Shown piece by piece: positions 7,596-11,577 of a DNA stretch of 11,577 bases (position 1 is its first letter; every line of letters starts with the position of its first letter). The position numbers and the translations under genes are program-made. Origin of the DNA: Bacteroidales bacterium. Its GTDB lineage: Bacteria > Bacteroidota > Bacteroidia > Bacteroidales > S143-33. Where the stretch lies: NCBI GenBank assembly GCA_027083655.1, contig JALWNS010000384.1, forward strand, positions 1-11,577. Reading direction: 5' to 3'. The notes beneath the pieces are model-generated. The model was not told the origin of the DNA. It made no database searches and was given only the letters and a program-made list of their open reading frames with translations.

Positions 7596-9683
7596 TTAAA
7601 AGTTTTGGTTAATGTTTGTTTGTTTAAAGAAGCTTTTTTGAAGTTTGTATGTATCTATAATGTATGCAACAGAACCATTGCCAAGTATACTTGCGCCTAT
7701 GAATATATCAAGATTATTGAAAATAGGCCCTAGATTTTTAATAACTGCCTGGTATTCACCATGTATTTTGTCAAAGAAAAGGGCAAAAGGTTGCCGTCCG
7801 CCATTAATAAGTATTAAGTTTTTCTCATTAATTGATTGTGATTTAAGTCCGAAATATTCCGCAATATCAATGTATGGTATAATCTGGTCTTCAATAACTA
7901 TACGTTGGCCAGAATGTTTCTGTACTTTTGAGATATCGATATTATCGCATCTGATAATATTGGACAAAGGGATCAAGAAATGCAAATTGCCAGATGAGAC
8001 ATGCAATGTTTCAATGATTGACAGTGTTAGAGGTAGTTTTATTGTCACACTGGTACCGAGGTCTATCTCAGAATCTATTTCAATGTCGCCACGCAGGTCA
8101 AGGATAGCTTTTTTTATGGCATCCATACCGACACCACGTCCTGATATATCTGTGACTTCTTTGGCCATTGAGAATCCAGGCATAAACAGAATATCGTAAA
8201 TTTCTTTTTTACTAAGCTTTGCATCCGGTGTAATAAAGCCTTTTTCAATCGCCACTTTTCTGACTTGTTCTGGGTCAATGCCACGACCATCATCTTGTAT
8301 CTGGATGATAACATTTGTGTTTGAATAATAAGCGATAAAGCGTATAATGCCAGTTTCACGTTTCCCCTTTTTCCTTCTTTCTTCTGGTGTCTCGATACCA
8401 TGATCCAGAGCATTGCGCAGAATATGCATAACCGGTGATGAGAGCTTATCGATGATTGTTTTATCTATGTGTGTATCAGTGCCTTCTACAATGAAGTCCA
8501 CTTTTTTGCCAAGCTTAAGGGATAAGTCCCTGACCAGTCTGTAATAAGGAGGCAAGATTGTCTTTATCTCTATTAGTCTCAGATGCAAAGTGGTTTCTTT
8601 TATTTCGTTGATAGTTTTAGCAATACTCTCACTTAGCTGTAAGATATGTTCGAAATCTTTTTTTTGAGCACTTTCGGCAAGCTGTGAATTATTTATAATG
8701 AGTTCGCTAACCAGGGATAAGAGTAAATCAAGTTTCTTGGCAGGTACTTTGATATATTGAAGATATCTTTGTTTTGTTTCGTCAATGACCTGGTTTATTT
8801 CATCCAGACCGATTAAAAGTTTTTTCCCCTTGTTTTTTGGTTTTGTCACGGTCTCTTTCTTACTCTCAGAAGGTTCTTGAATAATCTTATTTTTTACTTT
8901 ATGTGCATAATTTTTTAGTAATTCGAGTCTTTCCTGTGAGAAAGGCAGGATTTTAACTGCTTTTTCATAAAAGTCTATGAATTTGTCATCTGCAAAGAGA
9001 TTGAAATCTGCTATTTGTGAAATTTCAACCTCATTAGGTGTAAAGAGAAATATTGCCTTTAGATCTTCGGCAGAATAGTGGCTTGCTACTATAATTTCGT
9101 AAAATTCCGGTAGTTTATTTTTATTACTACGGTCCGGGTCTGTGAGTTTTGTTATGATTTTATGCTCAAAATCATCAAAATCAGATAGTATAGTGTTAAT
9201 TTTTATGCCTCTTTTTTCTATATCTGCATCAGGTTCGAAAAGAATGTAATAAGTATTGAGCCTGTGTGGAGGTATATCATTTGTTTTGCCATGGGTTTCC
9301 TGTTTGGCAGAAGAGGTTATTTCGTTGAGTTCATCCATTAACTCTTGTGTAATATTATGAGGTATCAACTCTTCGGATTTTGATGTAACAAGAGATAATA
9401 TAACATCAACTGCTTTGAGGGCAAGTGAGATGATATGGTTATTAATGGATATTTTATCATCTCGTATAAGAGCAAAAAGGTTTTCGAAAGAGTGGGCTAA
9501 TTCGACCGTTCTATTATAGCCATAAATACCTGCAGCACCTTTTATTGTATGCATTGACCGGAAAATCTCTTCAACGTATTTTTTGTTTGTGATATCTTGT
9601 TCTAGGTTAAGCAAATTTTTTTCAGTATTATCGAGGAGATCTTTTACTTCTGATATGAATTCATTTTTTAAATCTTCGTACAT
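7596..9683 (-). CDS. cheA: Chemotaxis histidine kinase CheA
   Basis: CheA autophosphorylates under receptor control and passes phosphate to CheB and to CheY-type receivers. The 695-residue protein has the full domain set. The HPt domain P1 (about 1-110) has phosphorylated His45 in FRSMHTIKGAAG. Residues 142-247 (opening YYILFEPDADIEKRGIKI) form a domain in the P2 position that does not resemble classical E. coli P2. A charged Lys-rich linker (about 255-292) leads to P3 dimerisation helices (about 293-365). The ATPase domain P4 has an N box HILRNALDHGIE (near 419), G1 DDGRGID (near 464), LFMPGFSMA and G2 GRGVGMD (near 514). A CheW-like P5 domain fills about 555-690. All ATP-binding motifs are intact. 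The start is 13 bases after the response-regulator stop, and the stop is 3 bases before cheW. No receiver domain is fused to the C-terminus. Confidence 0.96.
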   Translation of the reverse strand: MYEDLKNEFISEVKDLLDNTEKNLLNLEQDITNKKYVEEIFRSMHTIKGAAGIYGYNRTVELAHSFENLFALIRDDKISINNHIISLALKAVDVILSLVTSKSEELIPHNITQELMDELNEITSSAKQETHGKTNDIPPHRLNTYYILFEPDADIEKRGIKINTILSDFDDFEHKIITKLTDPDRSNKNKLPEFYEIIVASHYSAEDLKAIFLFTPNEVEISQIADFNLFADDKFIDFYEKAVKILPFSQERLELLKNYAHKVKNKIIQEPSESKKETVTKPKNKGKKLLIGLDEINQVIDETKQRYLQYIKVPAKKLDLLLSLVSELIINNSQLAESAQKKDFEHILQLSESIAKTINEIKETTLHLRLIEIKTILPPYYRLVRDLSLKLGKKVDFIVEGTDTHIDKTIIDKLSSPVMHILRNALDHGIETPEERRKKGKRETGIIRFIAYYSNTNVIIQIQDDGRGIDPEQVRKVAIEKGFITPDAKLSKKEIYDILFMPGFSMAKEVTDISGRGVGMDAIKKAILDLRGDIEIDSEIDLGTSVTIKLPLTLSIIETLHVSSGNLHFLIPLSNIIRCDNIDISKVQKHSGQRIVIEDQIIPYIDIAEYFGLKSQSINEKNLILINGGRQPFALFFDKIHGEYQAVIKNLGPIFNNLDIFIGASILGNGSVAYIIDTYKLQKSFFKQTNINQNF

Positions 9684-9696
9684 AACTAGTACTTTT

Positions 9697-10467
9697 TTAG
9701 ATAAGTGTTTGTTTTATGATGTTAAGGAATTCCTCAATTTTATATGGTTTTTGTATCCAGGCATTAACTTTTAGCTCTTTAGCACGCAATTTTTTCTTGA
9801 AGCTAAAATCAGTTGTCAAAATGAAAACTGGTGTTTGCTCATAGCCAGGCATTTTTCTAATGGTTTCTATAAATTGGAAGCCATCCATACCAGGCATGTT
9901 CAAGTCAGTGATTATCAAATCAGGATTAAGGCCAGATTGTAATTTCTGTATAGCTTCTTTGCCGCTAAGAGCACCTACTACATTATATCCGTTCGATTTT
10001 AAAGTATATTCAATAATATTGAGGGTGTTTTCGAAGTCATCAATAACAAGGATTGTTTTTGGATTATTTCCTTTTTCTTGTTTTTTCTTCGTTGGCCTTT
10101 TATTTTCTAACCAGTCAAAAATTTGGTTAATACTGGCGCTATTGTCTTCGGTTTTAAAAATAAATTCAGAGTTAGAAATTTTGTTTTTAAATATTTCTGC
10201 ATCGACAGGATCATTACGGGTTGCGATTCCGATAATTAGTGGTTTTCTATCCATCTTCCGGGCATCAACTGCAAATTCTGTGAAGTTTTTATCCGGTACT
10301 GAAATATCAATTATTATAGCATCGACAGATCCTGGTTTGTATTCGGTAAAGAATTGGTTCGCTGTATAGAACATAGAAATATCTGCTTGCTTAGGATGGT
10401 CTTCCAACCGTTTTATAAGGTCATCAAGGAATTTGTCCGGAATACCAACAATAGCAAATTTTTTCAT
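9697..10467 (-). CDS. Tandem-receiver (REC-REC) response regulator, CheY-like
   Basis: This 256-residue cytoplasmic protein is two receiver domains and nothing else. The N-terminal one (about 1-120) has lost key residues: the acidic pair is replaced by Gly8-Ile9 (AIVGIPDKF). It keeps an Asp at 54 (IIIDISVPD) and a Lys at 105. A Lys-rich linker (124-137) leads to a canonical second receiver (138-256) with Asp143-Asp144, phospho-acceptor Asp188 (ITDLNMPGMDG), Thr218 and Lys240 (QKPY). It should take phosphate from CheA on Asp188. It has no DNA-binding or enzymatic output domain, so it probably acts by protein contact or as a phosphate sink. It lies 13 bases before cheA and 24 bases after the receptor gene. 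It is the only CheY-type gene in the window, and a separate cheY may exist elsewhere. The target is unknown. Confidence 0.9.
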   Translation of the reverse strand: MKKFAIVGIPDKFLDDLIKRLEDHPKQADISMFYTANQFFTEYKPGSVDAIIIDISVPDKNFTEFAVDARKMDRKPLIIGIATRNDPVDAEIFKNKISNSEFIFKTEDNSASINQIFDWLENKRPTKKKQEKGNNPKTILVIDDFENTLNIIEYTLKSNGYNVVGALSGKEAIQKLQSGLNPDLIITDLNMPGMDGFQFIETIRKMPGYEQTPVFILTTDFSFKKKLRAKELKVNAWIQKPYKIEEFLNIIKQTLI

Positions 10468-10491
10468 AGTTTGTACGTTTTAGGGTTTAGT

Positions 10492-11577
10492 TTAGATAAA
10501 GTTTTTGAAAGAAGAAGATAGCTCTTTTAGCTTCTCTGCCTGTGCAAGCAGCTCCTCGGCAGATGCAGAAAGCTGTTCAGATGAGCTCGAGTTTTCGTTT
10601 GTAGAATTGGACAATTGGAGAATAGCATTGGTTATCGATTCTATACTTTGTTCTTGCTCTTTGCTAGCCACAGCAATGTTGTAAATCATTTCAGCACTTT
10701 TGATAATATCTGGTATTATTTTTTCAAGTTGTTCGCTAGCTTTCTGGGACATCTCTATATTTTTGTGGGATAAGATATTGATTTCTTGGGCAAGCTTTTG
10801 TGTTTTATCAGCAAGTTTGCGGATTTCTTGGGCAACCACTGCAAAACCTTTGCCTGATTCTCCTGCTCGTGCTGCTTCTATAGCAGCATTGATAGAAAGA
10901 ATGTCAGTTTTGTCGGCAATTTCAGATATTTCAAGTATTTTTTTGCTAATATCGTTAACAGAGTTAAGGGCACTAAGTATTAAGTCTTTATTCTGCTTCA
11001 TTTTTTCGGATGCCTCAGATGCAATACGGTTTGTGTACTCTGAGTTTTCTGTATTAGATTGCACAGATGCTAGCATTTCCTCCATAGAAGAAGATATTTC
11101 TTCGGTCGTGGCAGCCTGTTCTGTTGCATTCTGTGATAACTTTTGAGAGGTCTCTGATAACATTTCGCTTGTCTTGACTATTTCTTCTGAGCTACTGTCG
11201 ATATTTTCGAGTATTTCGATTAAGATCCTGTTTTGTTCTTGATTGCGTTTGGCTATTTCTTCAGACCTTGTTATTGCTTTTTTTGTAAAGTTTTGTGTTA
11301 AATACAAATACAGGAATGATATTAATACAGTTGCAGTGTAATTGGCAAATGCATTAAAAGCAAATGGCTTAAGTTCAGGATCATTTTGTATGGTATAAAC
11401 TACAATTCTAGTAGACGTGCCAAAGATGATAAGGGTGTTAATCAATAAAATTCGAGGTGAAGCAAAAAGGACAGATCCAATATACACACCTAGTATGGTA
11501 TAGAAACCACCTAAATATTTATGCAAAATTGAAATATCGGGATTAATCTTATTAATGACTATGGCTAATAGTAACAC
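10492..11577 (-). CDS. Methyl-accepting chemotaxis protein, 5' end beyond the window
   Basis: This is a membrane receptor that controls CheA. The frame is open to the window edge, so the first residues are missing; the GTG at 11577 is simply the first complete codon. The visible 361 residues start in the membrane: hydrophobic segments lie at about 1-8 (cut), 21-39, 43-63 and 78-93, joined by short loops. No sizeable periplasmic domain and no recognisable HAMP domain are seen. A long coiled-coil signalling domain follows (about 100-355) with a tip motif [20 protein letters not shown] around Glu240. The C-terminal arm after the tip is about 121 residues, similar to the E. coli receptors. The protein ends FKNFI with no NWETF-type CheR-docking tail. 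Both arms are rich in Ser, Glu and Gln, as methylated helices are. The ligand cannot be deduced. Confidence 0.93.
   Translation of the reverse strand: MLLLAIVINKINPDISILHKYLGGFYTILGVYIGSVLFASPRILLINTLIIFGTSTRIVVYTIQNDPELKPFAFNAFANYTATVLISFLYLYLTQNFTKKAITRSEEIAKRNQEQNRILIEILENIDSSSEEIVKTSEMLSETSQKLSQNATEQAATTEEISSSMEEMLASVQSNTENSEYTNRIASEASEKMKQNKDLILSALNSVNDISKKILEISEIADKTDILSINAAIEAARAGESGKGFAVVAQEIRKLADKTQKLAQEINILSHKNIEMSQKASEQLEKIIPDIIKSAEMIYNIAVASKEQEQSIESITNAILQLSNSTNENSSSSEQLSASAEELLAQAEKLKELSSSFKNFI

Noticed and set aside
7645..8199. 184-codon open frame antisense to cheA
   Set aside because: It covers the CheA P4/P5 coding region, whose motifs are intact on the other strand.
9860..10369. 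169-codon open frame antisense to the response regulator
   Set aside because: It mirrors the receiver-coding strand, has no family features and no leader; a shadow frame.
1..11577. CRISPR array, tRNA or rRNA, insertion sequence, toxin-antitoxin or defence system
   Set aside because: I saw no regularly spaced repeats, no cloverleaf or rRNA sequence, no transposase, and no such gene families; nearly all coding space is explained by the eight genes listed.

Overview
The window looks like chromosomal DNA of a member of the Bacteroidota. Three lines of evidence support this. Two leftmost-gene starts are preceded by an exact TAnnTTTG element, the known Bacteroidota -7 promoter box. Start codons are preceded by A-rich leaders, and no clear Shine-Dalgarno sequence is visible. 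The genome is AT-rich, and its protein families fit that phylum. The species cannot be named from the sequence alone.

Layout. Bases 1-3832 (+ strand) hold a complete ATP-dependent Lon protease gene with its promoter. Six bases downstream is a CNNM/CBS/CorC-type membrane protein gene, probably in the same operon. Bases 3833-4103 are non-coding and clearly more GC-rich; they contain imperfect direct repeats and a strong hairpin (4000-4031). Bases 4104-5695 (+) hold a monocistronic MIO-type amino-acid ammonia-lyase gene (histidine ammonia-lyase-like) with its own TAnnTTTG box. Bases 5696-5995 separate converging transcription units and contain a strong bidirectional hairpin terminator (5869-5904).

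Bases 5996-11577 (- strand) are a compact chemosensory operon. In transcription order it is: methyl-accepting chemotaxis protein (5' end beyond the window), tandem-receiver response regulator, cheA, cheW, cheB. Junctions are 24 nt, 13 nt, 3 nt and an 8-nt overlap. Together these genes encode a receptor, a kinase, a coupling protein, a receptor methylesterase and a response protein. No cheR and no stand-alone cheY lie in the window, so the methyltransferase and possibly other outputs must be encoded elsewhere. The receptor has a membrane-embedded input region and no visible HAMP domain. The only CheY-like protein has a degenerate first receiver domain and an intact second one.

Most of the window is recognisable housekeeping or signalling sequence. 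I found no defence island, CRISPR array, mobile element or RNA gene. The least ordinary points are the tandem-receiver output protein, the HAMP-less receptor, the unusual ammonia-lyase and the GC-rich repeat-bearing spacer.
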